Source of the DNA: Pirellulaceae bacterium
Lineage (GTDB): Bacteria; Planctomycetota; Planctomycetia; Pirellulales; Pirellulaceae
Length of the DNA stretch: 29,985 nt
Reading direction: 5' to 3'
Assembly (NCBI GenBank): GCA_022448645.1
Contig: JAKVBZ010000065.1
Location: forward strand, 1 to 29,985
Both the position numbers and the translations under genes were made by a program. Under the pieces are notes generated by a model. That model was not told the origin of the DNA. It saw only the letters and a list, made by a program, of their open reading frames with translations, and did no database searches. Shown one piece after another: positions 7,232 through 16,515 of this stretch. Each line of letters starts with the position of its first letter. Positions within the stretch are counted from its first letter, which is position 1.

Positions 7232-10200
7232 TCACAACGATTCGAGATAGGGCTGCAGTTCGACGAAATTGATCGCTATCTCTTGTCCAATTTCACCAAC
7301 GGGCTCGCTAACACTACCCCAATCCGAGATGACCAGTGTCGCGGAGGTTCCCGTGGCCCGGAACAACCGGCGATGATAGTTAAACCAAGGATTCAGCTCT
7401 CGGCTATAGGGTGACACTTCACCTCCGCGCGCACTCTCGAAAACAATTTGTCGACGGTTCATCGAGACTTCCGTCGCGCCGTCTATTCGAATCGTCAGCG
7501 CATGTTTTTTTTCGGCTGGCCTGATGTTGACCAGATCCTGTCGGTCGACAGAAAACATTTTGAGCGAATAGAGTTGGCCAGGTTTCAGATCACGCACTTC
7601 TTGCACAACCAGGTTGGGCGCCTTGGTGCTTCGTCGCAGCCAAACGTAGTTGTCACCTCGGGTTGCTCCGCGTACACGCCCTTCCAAACGCCCCAATCCC
7701 GGAAAGCTGTCTGTCCCCACACTTCCCTCTTCAGCTGAGTGAATGGTCCACCCCTCCGTCTCGCTGTCGAAATCTGGATTGCGTAGGTGCGTCAGGTCAT
7801 ACTTGAAGCCATATTTCTTGGAGAGCAGACTGCGTTGACCTTCCATACCGTAGTGCCGATATAACTTGGCTTGCCACCGAAGCGTTTCTTCATCGCATCG
7901 CTTCGCGTTGTATTCCATGAAGCCGTACAAACCGTCAAACGCCGGGTGCGTGGCCAGTTTGTGAAACTGCAGATCCATCCATACCTTGAAGTCTACCGCA
8001 GGATTATTGTTGAGTGATTCGGGCGGTTCGTTGTAATAACCGAGGCAAATCTCAAGGTGGTTTGCCGCCTCGAACAGAAATTCGTTCCAGCCGACCATCG
8101 ACTGTGTAATCGCGTCATTGATTTTTGCGAGCGCTCGCTTCTCACTAGGTTCTTCTCGCTCGTACCATTCCCACACAAGAGGTGCCCCGTTTTCAATCAC
8201 TGCCTCCATGAACGGCTTGACGTCTTGAATACCGTGGATATCCAGTACAAATGGATAAAACAGCTTGTCCGGGCGATTTACAGTAAGTTGCCGAAGCGCT
8301 TTGGTCATGATCGGGTAGTCTGTCACCGGAAAATCACCCACGCCGAATTCGTCCACGATAATCGCGTCGAATTTGGGGTTGGAATAACCGTCGACAGCTT
8401 CCCAGAACTGGTAAGATTTCTCGACGCTCAAGGGGGGAATATGGTAAGACGGCACGCGACCGCCCGCAGCGACCAGACGTTTGCCTTCGCTGTTCCACCT
8501 GTCAATGATGTCTTGATACTGAGGTTCTTTCTGCCCACGACCGGAGACACCAATACAGTTCAGCACCGGAGCTAATTCCTTAGCCACCAGGTCATCCAGG
8601 TGGGGTTGGGTTGGATAACGCCAATAAGCCAATTCGGGAATGGAACGCACCTCCAACCCCCGAACCTCCTGGAGTGCAGCCACCGTATGTGCCCCAGCCG
8701 AAACAAATCGCATTGCCTCTCTTTTCTCTCCAACATTGAGTCCCGGAGCCCTCAATGGCACCCGACGTTCACCATCCAACAACAATTCCACTTCTGTATC
8801 CCCAGTCGCGGCAAAGTAAATCCATCCGTTACGAGGATTGACAAACTGAATTGATTGGCTTGCGGACAGCTGTTCGCCTTGTGTGTTGATGAGTTCCGTC
8901 ACAAGGTTATTTAACTTCTTACCGACATCTTTTCTCTGCGGCAGATTGACAAAAGTCCGTGTCGCTTGACAAACTGTTTCGCCACTTGCGTCTAGAAACT
9001 TCGCACGAACCTCGGTTTTTCCGGTCGGCCACTCCGATCGATCTAATGTAACGCGCATGACTCTTTCAGCATGGGCGATCGTTTGAGATGCCAGCTCAAG
9101 GGCTTGCTCCACGTTCGACACCTCCAATTGAATGTACCCTTCACGACGCGTTCTTTTATCGATTGCCGTGCTCACTTCAATCGTGAGAGGATGATGAGCT
9201 AGCTGATTCTCTTCCTTATTTCCTTGAACCAGGTCCAGCTCAAGCATCGCGAAATGGGTAGGATAGCGCAGATTCGACAGCGAGAGTATTCTACCGCTAG
9301 AGACATCCGTAACGACTGCCTGATTAGCCTCTGTTGAAGAAACCACCTCATACACTGCCTCATGACTTCTCGTCGCGTCGGCTTCTAGTCGAATCGAGCC
9401 CAGTTCGATCCGCTCTTCCTGTCCATCCCCTATTTCCAGCTCCAACGCTGAGCCGACAGGACTACCTTGAAGATCTCGCAATTCAATACGTAAACTGCGG
9501 TCGATTCCTGTGTTGTTTTTAACCATCAAGTGCGCAGATGCTGACGGCCCGTCGCCACCGGCTTTCCCCAAAAGTTTCGGTTTGCTCACCTCGACGAAAA
9601 ACGGTGAAAAATCGATATTCAATTCGCGAAGGCATGCAAACTTGTAGCCTTCATAGAATTGCCCCTCTCGAGCAATCGTTGATAATTCGCGAGGGCTTTG
9701 TTTGATGCGACACAAATTTATACGCCAATCAGAACGCACCGAGCCGCGCGCCACACCAAGGCAATAGAAGGGAACACGCAGTTCGATGGACCAATAGCCA
9801 TCTCCTCGGAACGCAGACGCGGTCATTGCGCTGTTCCAATCCGGATCGATGGTGCCTCCACCATGCGTTCGGAATGCATCCCAAGTAGCACCCGAAATAT
9901 CCGTCACGAAATGACAATACTCCGGTGCGTTATGGTTGGGCTTCAGCATGATCTCCACTAATTCGTTTGCGAACAGGCTACCATCGTCATGCGGTTGACG
10001 TGGCTCGGTGTTGCCCGGCGCTTTAATACTCTCCGGATGTGGCTCCAAACAACCGAGACCAACATAAATGTTGGTCTCGTCGTAAAGGACGTACCCTATG
10101 GTCTGGACACGCGCCGGCTTCTCGCTGCCATACTTCCAAAATCCAGAGATGGGCTTTGCGCTTTCCCAACATTCATCATCAAGCTTGCCGTCCAGTTTCG

Positions 10201-10429
10201 GAGGCTGAGAGGTTCTAACGGCAATCACGTTGGGGATACTTCCACTTTCCAGGACTTCGTCTTGGCCTTTAAAGATAAGACGTTTTGTTTGAGCGGAAGA
10301 TTCTCTAGAGACAAATACAAAAGCGACGACAAGGCAAACAAACACCCCACCAAGCCCGCGATGGCCGAAAGAGGGTTGCATTTTTATCAAACAAGAGAAG
10401 TGCATGGGCCTGGGGATCTCCCGCTTCAT
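7232..10429 (-). CDS. Large secreted protein with CBM9-like domain and barrel-like region
   Basis: The 1065-residue product has a signal segment at about residues 25-47 (GGVFVCLVVAFVFV, then SRESSAQ). A CBM9-like sugar-binding domain follows at about 70-275, recognised by KLDGKLDDECWESA, YDETNIYVGLGC and DGYWSIELRVPF. Residues 280-600 look beta-rich. From about 605-875 there is a barrel-like stretch with FDAIIVDEFGVGDF (DEF at 693-695), LVWEWYEREEP and YGFMEYNAKRC, which may be catalytic. The last 180 residues, from NPDFDSETEGWTIHS, look like another carbohydrate-binding beta-sandwich. The overall protein type is familiar from planctomycete secretomes but I know no assigned reaction. Internal ATGs at residues 9 and 17 would also leave a signal peptide, so the exact start is open. 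It lies 102 bp downstream of the broken dihydropyrimidinase gene. Confidence 0.75.
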   Translation of the reverse strand: MKREIPRPMHFSCLIKMQPSFGHRGLGGVFVCLVVAFVFVSRESSAQTKRLIFKGQDEVLESGSIPNVIAVRTSQPPKLDGKLDDECWESAKPISGFWKYGSEKPARVQTIGYVLYDETNIYVGLGCLEPHPESIKAPGNTEPRQPHDDGSLFANELVEIMLKPNHNAPEYCHFVTDISGATWDAFRTHGGGTIDPDWNSAMTASAFRGDGYWSIELRVPFYCLGVARGSVRSDWRINLCRIKQSPRELSTIAREGQFYEGYKFACLRELNIDFSPFFVEVSKPKLLGKAGGDGPSASAHLMVKNNTGIDRSLRIELRDLQGSPVGSALELEIGDGQEERIELGSIRLEADATRSHEAVYEVVSSTEANQAVVTDVSSGRILSLSNLRYPTHFAMLELDLVQGNKEENQLAHHPLTIEVSTAIDKRTRREGYIQLEVSNVEQALELASQTIAHAERVMRVTLDRSEWPTGKTEVRAKFLDASGETVCQATRTFVNLPQRKDVGKKLNNLVTELINTQGEQLSASQSIQFVNPRNGWIYFAATGDTEVELLLDGERRVPLRAPGLNVGEKREAMRFVSAGAHTVAALQEVRGLEVRSIPELAYWRYPTQPHLDDLVAKELAPVLNCIGVSGRGQKEPQYQDIIDRWNSEGKRLVAAGGRVPSYHIPPLSVEKSYQFWEAVDGYSNPKFDAIIVDEFGVGDFPVTDYPIMTKALRQLTVNRPDKLFYPFVLDIHGIQDVKPFMEAVIENGAPLVWEWYEREEPSEKRALAKINDAITQSMVGWNEFLFEAANHLEICLGYYNEPPESLNNNPAVDFKVWMDLQFHKLATHPAFDGLYGFMEYNAKRCDEETLRWQAKLYRHYGMEGQRSLLSKKYGFKYDLTHLRNPDFDSETEGWTIHSAEEGSVGTDSFPGLGRLEGRVRGATRGDNYVWLRRSTKAPNLVVQEVRDLKPGQLYSLKMFSVDRQDLVNIRPAEKKHALTIRIDGATEVSMNRRQIVFESARGGEVSPYSRELNPWFNYHRRLFRATGTSATLVISDWGSVSEPVGEIGQEIAINFVELQPYLESL

Positions 10430-10531
10430 GAGGTTAATGGCTCGAAATATTGCATTTGATCTTATTGTTTATCAGACCGTCAACGTTGGCAACCGAGGAA
10501 AGCTGGGAGTGCACCGGTCAACCAATGCTCA

Positions 10532-11917
10532 CTAGTGATTCGGCGAACGCTGCAAAAATTGTCCATAGTTCGTGTCGCCGGTGAATGTTCCGTTCTGGAC
10601 TTGGACTTTTCCACGCACGGTGACGACCTCAGGTCGGCCAGCGATATTCCATCCCTCAAAAGCACTATAGTCGACGTTCATGTGGTGTGTCTTGGCAGAA
10701 AGCGAGCCGGGGCAATCAGGATCATAGACTACCAAATCCGCGTCACTTCCTGGCTGAATAGTACCTTTACGCGGATAAAGTCCAAACAGCTTGGCAGCTT
10801 GTGTGCTCCCTGCGTCCACCAGGGTGTTCAAGTCGATTCGTCCTGCCTTGACCCCATATGTGTACAGCAAGTTGATTCGGTCTTCGACAGACGGTATCCC
10901 ATTGGGGATCTTGGTAAAATCGTCTTGCCCCATTTCTTTTTGGCTTACGAAGTCGAAAGGGGCGTGATCGGTGGCTACGGTATGAATCACTCGATTGCGT
11001 AAAGCCGTCCACAAACAGGATTGATGCTTTTTGTCACGCAAAGGAGGCGACATGACATATTTTGCGCCTTCAAAATCACTTGTCTCTGTCGCTGTTTGGT
11101 CGAGAACTAAATGTGGAATGACAACCTCAGTCCAGACATTGACCCCTCGTCGACGAGCCTCTTCAGCAGCACGAACCGCTGGCTCGCAAGAAGTATGCAC
11201 ACAATAGACATGTGCCCCAGTCAATTCAGCAAACGTCATCAGATGATGGACACCTTCAGCTTCCACAACGGTTGGTCCCGAAGATTCGTGAAAACGCGGC
11301 GCAACCTGCCCTGCCGCCAGCAGCCGTGACTGCAACTGAGCCACAACAGTTTCGTTTTCGCAATGGGCGGTGACGATCAAGCCTGATTCTTTTGCAAATT
11401 GGAGAGTTCGGAACAACTCAGTATCATCGATCCCAAAAAATCCTTGATACGCTAGAAAGACTTTCAGCGAGGAAATACCAGCGTCCACAATTTGCTGTAG
11501 CTGCTCGGTAGTCGTATCATCAAAACGACTTACTCCCATATGAAAAGTATAATCACAAGCCGATTGGCCGTCCGCTTTGGAACGCCACAAGTCAAAAGCC
11601 TCCAATGGATTTTCGAAACGGCTCGGACAGCACATTTCGATGAGCGTTATGGTTGCCCCTACCAAAGCCGCTCGACTGGCCGAAGTGTAGTCATCCTTGG
11701 CATAGGTTCCCATGAATGGCTAATAGATATGGACGTGAGGGTCAATAAAACCGGGGAAAACATACTTTCCCCCCGCATCGATGACCGTGTCGTCAGGACT
11801 CGCTGCGATCTTAGGCGCTACTTCCGAAACCGTTTCACTTTCACAGCGTATGTCTGCGTGAAACGAATCTGTGGCGGTAACCACCTGTCCATTTTTGATC
11901 AATAACGCCACGCTCAT
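10532..11917 (-). pseudogene. Dihydropyrimidinase/D-hydantoinase interrupted by one in-frame TAG
   Basis: The frame from ATG 11917 to the TAG at 10532 encodes a complete dihydropyrimidinase of about 461 positions, but codon 66 (11722-11720) is TAG. The order is MSVALLIKNGQVVTA, then FPGFIDPHVHIY, the amber codon, then PFMGTYAKDDY without a frame change. Relatives carry leucine there (HIYLPFMGT), so one base change from TTG explains it. All metal ligands remain: His61 and His63 before the stop, and Lys152 (SLKVFLAY), His185 (TAHCEN), His241 (VHTSCE) and Asp317 (ATDHAPF) after it. The enzyme class hydrolyses cyclic amide bonds of dihydropyrimidines or hydantoins. Translation restarting at Met69 would lack the HxH ligands. 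It could be a young pseudogene, a sequence error or a read-through gene. The frame is open upstream to 12007, but the family start is at 11917. Confidence 0.88.
11720..11722 (-). other. Internal amber codon in the dihydropyrimidinase gene
   Basis: The plus-strand CTA at 11720-11722 reads TAG on the minus strand, between HIY and PFMGTYAKDD. The downstream frame stays open for 395 more codons and keeps family motifs to the end. TAG is used as the ordinary stop by maf, the GH99-like gene, dnaA and this gene's own 3' end, so general recoding of TAG in this genome is unlikely. Confidence 0.9.
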
Positions 11918-12161
11918 CGCCTTAGAAACTGACCCGAAATCATGAACCTTCGCCAAATTATGACGAAAACGTTTCTGTTCGGAAACAAGTGTACCGTGTA
12001 GCCACACTTATGGGATCGCGATTGGTTGCTCCAAACTATCCATGAACCGTAAGATATCCTTATGGAGAAATGCCAGCACTTGTAAAAGCCGACCACCGGA
12101 CGGAAAAGGTTCGAAAGCGTCCATAACCACTTGAGCGCTGCACCGCTCCATAGATGAAGCT

Positions 12162-13433
12162 CTACCCGACTTTTTGCAGAGCCTCTTTAAACAAATTACG
12201 GATGGATTGAGCAATCCACCTTGCTCCTAGTGCTTGCCGTAGGGTTACTTCTAAATCGGCGTCGTCCGATCGAGTAATCCGTTCATCACAGCGCAGAAGC
12301 GCAACCGTCACGGCACTGAGATAAATTACCGGTGCAATTTGGGGCGGAGTATTGGCATCTTTGTTCTGCATGCGCTGAGTTGCCCAATCTTTGACGGCCC
12401 GTAACACGTCGATGGGTGGAGCCGTGTGGACGAACAAATCATACAAAGTGACAACAGGAGCCACATCACTCGACGCCATCAACGAAATGCCAGCGGCTAG
12501 CCGAGGAGAGACCTGGCCGACGCAATCCGTCAAAGGTAGAGCCAGATGATACTCAAGCGAACCAGTCAATTGTTCATCCGACCAGGGAGAGGGATCTTCG
12601 TCATTTAAGTCCAGAAGTTTCGCCAATCTTTGGATCCCGGCCTGATCCAACGTTTTTGACTCGAACGTCTTATCCAGTGGCAGCTTCAAATCAAGACTAC
12701 CGGTCGATGCCAACACCGTTTTCAACTCGACGATCTCACCATCAACCACAGACTTCTCGTGTGCAAACGGCGCCACACGTGCGTTAAGAGCTCGCCGAAA
12801 CTGCCTCTTGGCAGTCATGAACGCATTGGATGCCTGAGCAGCGGATTCAAAGCCAAGTTCCCCGACGAGTTGATCATAGGGAGTAGGAGGCGTATCCCAC
12901 ATCAAAGGTCTCAACAGCCGTTCTTCAAAAAGTTTCCAAATGTCCTCGCGCTTCTCCTGCTCACAGTGTTGTCGTAAATCCGCGACAGCCCCTACAAGAA
13001 TCGTGCGTGCCCAAATGGCATCGAACAGGTCCGCCTCACTGTTCTTTGGATGACCAGGATAACTGGAACCCAAATCTTCCAGACTTTTAGTCCCTTTCGC
13101 CGTCGGGTCCGATGACTGGCGTGATCGATACCGGTCCACCAAATAATTATTAAGCGATTTGATGAGCAACGAACGGAACCGGCCCTTCGTATGATCCGCC
13201 CGACTGAGTAGATCACCTTGTAAAATCTTGTCCGTCACAAAATCATGCAACAAGTCCTCGGCTTCTTCAGCATTCAGCCTACGGTTCAACATTAAATAGG
13301 TTTGCAGTGCTGGCAGGTAAGCCGATAGGATTTTATCCAATGCCGTTCGACGCTGAGAACCGTCCTTGGCGCCGGCCATTTCGATCAGCGACCAACGGGT
13401 ACTATCAAACTCTGATCGTGACGGGGGTTTCAT
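12162..13433 (-). CDS. ECF-type sigma-70-like factor (planctomycete type) with C-terminal extension
   Basis: The 423-residue product opens like the planctomycete-expanded ECF sigma factors: STRWSLIEMAG (11-21), a region 2 with EEAEDLLHDFVTDKIL (about 56-71) and HTKGRFRSLLIKSLNNYLVDRYRSR (about 81-105). A degenerate region 4 helix-turn-helix follows at about 183-218 (TPYDQLVGELGFESAAQASNAFMTAKRQFRRAL). Such proteins direct RNA polymerase to specific promoters. The last 190 residues are an extension I do not recognise: soluble, Leu/Asp-rich and without membrane helix, ending in RWIAQSIRNLFKEAL. ECF factors usually stop soon after region 4, so this part may sense a signal or act as a built-in anti-sigma-like module; that is inference. 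No anti-sigma gene is adjacent. The next gene in the same direction, 244 bp on, is the broken dihydropyrimidinase. Confidence 0.78.
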   Translation of the reverse strand: MKPPSRSEFDSTRWSLIEMAGAKDGSQRRTALDKILSAYLPALQTYLMLNRRLNAEEAEDLLHDFVTDKILQGDLLSRADHTKGRFRSLLIKSLNNYLVDRYRSRQSSDPTAKGTKSLEDLGSSYPGHPKNSEADLFDAIWARTILVGAVADLRQHCEQEKREDIWKLFEERLLRPLMWDTPPTPYDQLVGELGFESAAQASNAFMTAKRQFRRALNARVAPFAHEKSVVDGEIVELKTVLASTGSLDLKLPLDKTFESKTLDQAGIQRLAKLLDLNDEDPSPWSDEQLTGSLEYHLALPLTDCVGQVSPRLAAGISLMASSDVAPVVTLYDLFVHTAPPIDVLRAVKDWATQRMQNKDANTPPQIAPVIYLSAVTVALLRCDERITRSDDADLEVTLRQALGARWIAQSIRNLFKEALQKVG

Positions 13434-13613
13434 GATACTAGTCGCGTCCTTTGATGTGACCTGGAGACCGACTCAATCCATTCTTGCCGTAACCCGGAAA
13501 GCCAAAACTTCAGTGTAAATGAGTGCCTGGCGGTCAACAAGAAGGACCTGGTAAATATCGTACAATCGGGTGCGACCTCAGAAATGCGTACCAACGACAA
13601 TAGCCTGTTAGCC

Positions 13614-13667
13614 TGTCTCAAGGCTCGCGTGTCTCAAGGCTCGCGTGTCTCAAGGCTCGCGTGTCTC
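13614..13667. repeat. 16-bp direct tandem repeat, three full copies plus six bases
   Basis: The unit TGTCTCAAGGCTCGCG occurs perfectly at 13614-13629, 13630-13645 and 13646-13661, followed by the first six bases of a fourth copy. The array lies upstream of the sigma factor gene (start 13433) in non-coding DNA. Perfect identity points to recent slippage expansion. It could be a variable-number locus or repeated protein-binding sites. Confidence 0.9.
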
Positions 13668-14088
13668 TAGAAAGCCATGAAGTTATCGCGAGAGAACAGG
13701 TTCGCAGCTCCGAAAAGGAACTACAAATCCTTATTTTGCGTGACTTCGTCGCATTGCAAAAAATTTCTTGATCCCGCGCAGGATCGAACATTCTTGTCCG
13801 TAGTAATACATAGAAAGGGAAGGACAAACCCCATTGCCGTTTAAAAACGAACGGCCTTCGTATCCATACTGTCATCCTTTTTAGGTTGACCACCAATGCG
13901 ATTGGACACTCGCCATTGCTTCCCCAGCATGGCGGGTTCCTTCGCATGGCGTGGGATTCGAATGCCTGATCACGGACTGTGTGTTGGTCTTTCTCAAGCA
14001 AAGCCGTCGCCAGCCACACAAGTTCTTGCGGCGCAAACACAAGCCAGACGCCTTGGCGTCCTGACACCACGTGGGCTTCTACTTTTGG

Positions 14089-14106
14089 GACACGGACGAC
14101 CGTGTC
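14089..14106. other. Perfect 7-bp stem-loop in non-coding DNA
   Basis: GACACGG (14089-14095) and CCGTGTC (14100-14106) are perfect reverse complements around a 4-base ACGA loop. No T-run follows on either strand, so it is unlikely to be an intrinsic terminator. It could be a protein-binding dyad or part of a structured RNA; nothing else supports either. Confidence 0.4.
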
Positions 14107-15045
14107 AACTTTGCTGCGTGAAAATTACATGACCGTAGCACGTCGGCACAGAATTAAAAACACAAGACGACAAAATTCATAGACGACTGCAACATCAAGA
14201 CGAATGCCATGGATTATTCAACGCCCAACCTAAGGGACACCGACTGGCAGTTCGACACAAGCGAACACAGCACGGAAACCTTTGTCAAGATTCGGCGACA
14301 TCGCCAAGCGATCATGCCGGTGTCCGGATGTCGCAACAGCATTCGAGCATCGAAAAGGAAGCCGGCGAAGGGCACTTGGCGGCGTCGGCAAGCTTCATTT
14401 GGTGGCATCCATCTGCGTCACGAACGTCGAACTCAATCCAAATGGAGCCACACCGCGGCTTAGATCAACACCTAGACAAACAGCTTTTCACGACGGCCTC
14501 ACATCCCCAAATCCACCAGGCCTCTGGTGACAACCAATCATTTGATACGGGCGATTGTCCATGCGAGGGCTGTCCGCAACCGCGGGCAGTCCTCGACATG
14601 GCACAGTGGTTGGCTAACGCTAATTGTCGTCCGTTAGGATCTCGCTTTCCCAGGGCTTGCTCGAGTCGGTAAGACTCGGTGATTTTCTGCGGACAATCCG
14701 GCAATTCAGGAAGGCCGTTATTTTTTGGCCCCGCCACACCTCGCCGGACGCTGCCACATAGGCTAAACTACCAAGCCGGCACTGCCGCGCCGTAGTAAGA
14801 CCCGGCCGGTGGTACATACTGCCGACAAGTACTCACACTGTTTAGGTATTCTGCAGCAAAGGGTGTTGGCTCTTCCATCGGGTAATACCAGGGAGGATCG
14901 CGTCTTACAACAAGAACCACCTTTTTTGTTTCACAGTGTGAAAATACTTGACGGCGTTGAAGGACACACCTCCAATATCTGGTGTCATCAGCCGACGTGT
15001 GGGCAATATGACAATTTCATCATTCTTGCAGTGGACAAGGTAACC

Positions 15046-16011
15046 ATGGCTGACACTCTACAAATCGTTGTTCTTGATGGCTACACGCTCAACCCCGGAG
15101 ATCTTTCCTGGAGCGGACTGGAAGATATCGGTGAATTCAAGGTACATGATCGTACTCCCGCTGACGAAACCGTATCCCGAGCAACGAACGCCGAAATCGT
15201 TTTGACCAACAAAACGGTTCTCAGCCGAGAAGTTTTAGATCAGTTACCAAAAGTCAAATACATTGGGGTTTTGGCAACCGGTTTCAATGTAGTGGATGGC
15301 GACGCGGCGCGCGAAAGAGACATTCCAGTCACCAATATTCCCACCTACGGGACGGATTCTGTGGCACAAATGACGTTTGCCCACATCCTGTCTTTTACCC
15401 AACGAGTCAACCATCACCATCAAACCGTGCTGGATGGTCGTTGGGGTGAATGTCCTGATTTCTGTTATTGGGATTTTCCTCTTGTCGAACTGGCTGGTTT
15501 AAAAATGGGTGTTGTCGGATACGGACGCATCGGTCGGGCTACAGCCAAGTTAGCGCGAGCATTCGGAATGCAGGTACTGGCTTACGACGCCATGCAAGTC
15601 ACTGCCGAAGAAAACGACCAAATTGTTGACTTAACAACTCTTTTCCGTGAAAGCGACGTTATCAGCTTACACTGCCCACTCACACCGGAAAACAACAAAT
15701 TGGTGAACCGAGAACGCCTGTCACTAATGAAACCATCTGCGCTACTGGTGAACACTAGCCGTGGACCCCTCATCGATAGCCAGGCCCTCGCTGATGCGCT
15801 TAACGAAGGACAAATTGCCGGTGCAGGTTTAGATGTCCTGGAGATCGAACCTCCTTCGGCAGAAAACCCACTGTTTCACGCCGACAATTGTCAGATTACT
15901 CCTCACATTGCCTGGGCAACCAGGTCCGCACGTAGTCGACTGATGGACACTGCCATCGAAAACATCGTCCGTTTTCTTGAGGGACAGCCGCAAAACGTAG
16001 TGAATCCATGA
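15046..16011 (+). CDS. D-isomer-specific 2-hydroxyacid dehydrogenase (hydroxypyruvate/glycerate type)
   Basis: From the ATG at 15046 the product has 321 residues, normal for the family. It has the two-part substrate domain, the NAD-binding motif VVGYGRIGRA (Gly158-x-Gly160-x-x-Gly163) with Asp181 at the end of strand beta-2, and the catalytic set Arg239 (LVNTSRGPLID), Glu268 (EIEPP) and His287 (TPHIAW). It should reduce 2-keto acids to D-2-hydroxy acids with NADH. Similarity is closest in style to glycerate dehydrogenase/hydroxypyruvate reductase, but substrate choice is inference. The frame is open upstream to 14809, but those 79 residues are unlike the family and ATG 15046 follows GGACAAGG at a proper distance, so the shorter start is preferred. 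No neighbour clearly shares its pathway. Confidence 0.88.
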   Translation: MADTLQIVVLDGYTLNPGDLSWSGLEDIGEFKVHDRTPADETVSRATNAEIVLTNKTVLSREVLDQLPKVKYIGVLATGFNVVDGDAARERDIPVTNIPTYGTDSVAQMTFAHILSFTQRVNHHHQTVLDGRWGECPDFCYWDFPLVELAGLKMGVVGYGRIGRATAKLARAFGMQVLAYDAMQVTAEENDQIVDLTTLFRESDVISLHCPLTPENNKLVNRERLSLMKPSALLVNTSRGPLIDSQALADALNEGQIAGAGLDVLEIEPPSAENPLFHADNCQITPHIAWATRSARSRLMDTAIENIVRFLEGQPQNVVNP

Positions 16012-16515
16012 ATGGTGCTCCTGGCGGGCAAACAGTCTGACATGGTTCCCCAATTCCGGTGAACATTTATCGCACGGCTCCAGCCGAATACGCTTTGCAG
16101 CGATATTACAACTCATAGCAATCCTACGGGATAGGCAAAGTTGTCTGATTTCAACGCATGTAGTGCAAATGCGCTTGTGATCAGCGCCACACACCGGATT
16201 TTCCGGAAAGCCGACACGGTTCGTCGCCCGAAACTCTTGAAATGTGTCATCGTCCGTAGACTCATTCAGCTGTTGTATCGAGGTCAAGTGCCGAGCGGAT
16301 TGCTCGCGATACCATTCACTCGGTACCACAAGTGGTCTCGGACTTCCATGACTCGACGATAAGACTCCAAACAAAACCTGAGCGACATGCGCCGCTCCGC
16401 GGAGAACTTCCGCACGATATATATTGAAGCGGGTTCCTCCAAGCTTACGGTGGGACGCGACAACTTCATCACACTACTCAAATTCAACCTCGCCACGGCT
16501 GTCACGGAGGACATA
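16012..16515 (+). other. 504-bp leader region of the first porin gene
   Basis: No independent gene is supported. The porin frame stays open back to an ATG at 16387, but that extension is not signal-peptide-like and would place the hydrophobic export segment about 50 residues inside the protein. The porin promoter should lie here. I see no Pho-box-like direct repeats of the enterobacterial kind. Confidence 0.4.
16505..16510 (+). promoter_or_regulatory. Strong ribosome binding site fixing the first porin start
   Basis: CGGAGG lies five bases upstream of ATG 16516. This ideal spacing, together with the signal peptide starting directly after, picks 16516 over the longer in-frame ATG at 16387. 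Confidence 0.75.

Larger units (their letters stand above)
13434..15045. other. 1.6-kb stretch without a convincing gene
   Basis: Several overlapping short frames occupy this region on both strands (for example 13618-14070 minus and 14209-14463 plus), but none shows a known domain, a convincing ribosome binding site or sensible amino-acid composition. I see only a 16-bp tandem repeat (13614-13667), a perfect 7-bp hairpin (14089-14106), and at the right end the leader of the dehydrogenase gene. The dehydrogenase frame stays open back to 14809, but that extension lacks family similarity. The region may be gene decay debris or may hold an RNA gene; neither can be shown. Confidence 0.5.

Noticed and set aside
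10529..10538. Palindrome TCACTAGTGA at the end of the dihydropyrimidinase gene
   Set aside because: Ten bases of symmetry across a stop codon, without a T-run or repeat elsewhere, is not strong enough to call a site.
12008..12214. 68-codon minus-strand frame overlapping the sigma factor end
   Set aside because: It is out of frame with both neighbours and starts inside the sigma gene, with no domain.
13950..13966. ATTCGAATGCC resembling a tRNA T-loop
   Set aside because: The flanking bases do not form a stem and no cloverleaf can be drawn.
13618..14070. 150-codon minus-strand frame in the gene-poor region
   Set aside because: Its composition and lack of motifs suggest chance, and its 3' end runs into the tandem repeat.
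14809..15045. N-terminal extension of the 2-hydroxyacid dehydrogenase
   Set aside because: The 79 extra residues have no family similarity, and ATG 15046 has a good ribosome binding site and the normal family start.
16387..16515. Longer start for the first porin
   Set aside because: It would bury the signal peptide. ATG 16516 has an ideal CGGAGG five bases upstream.
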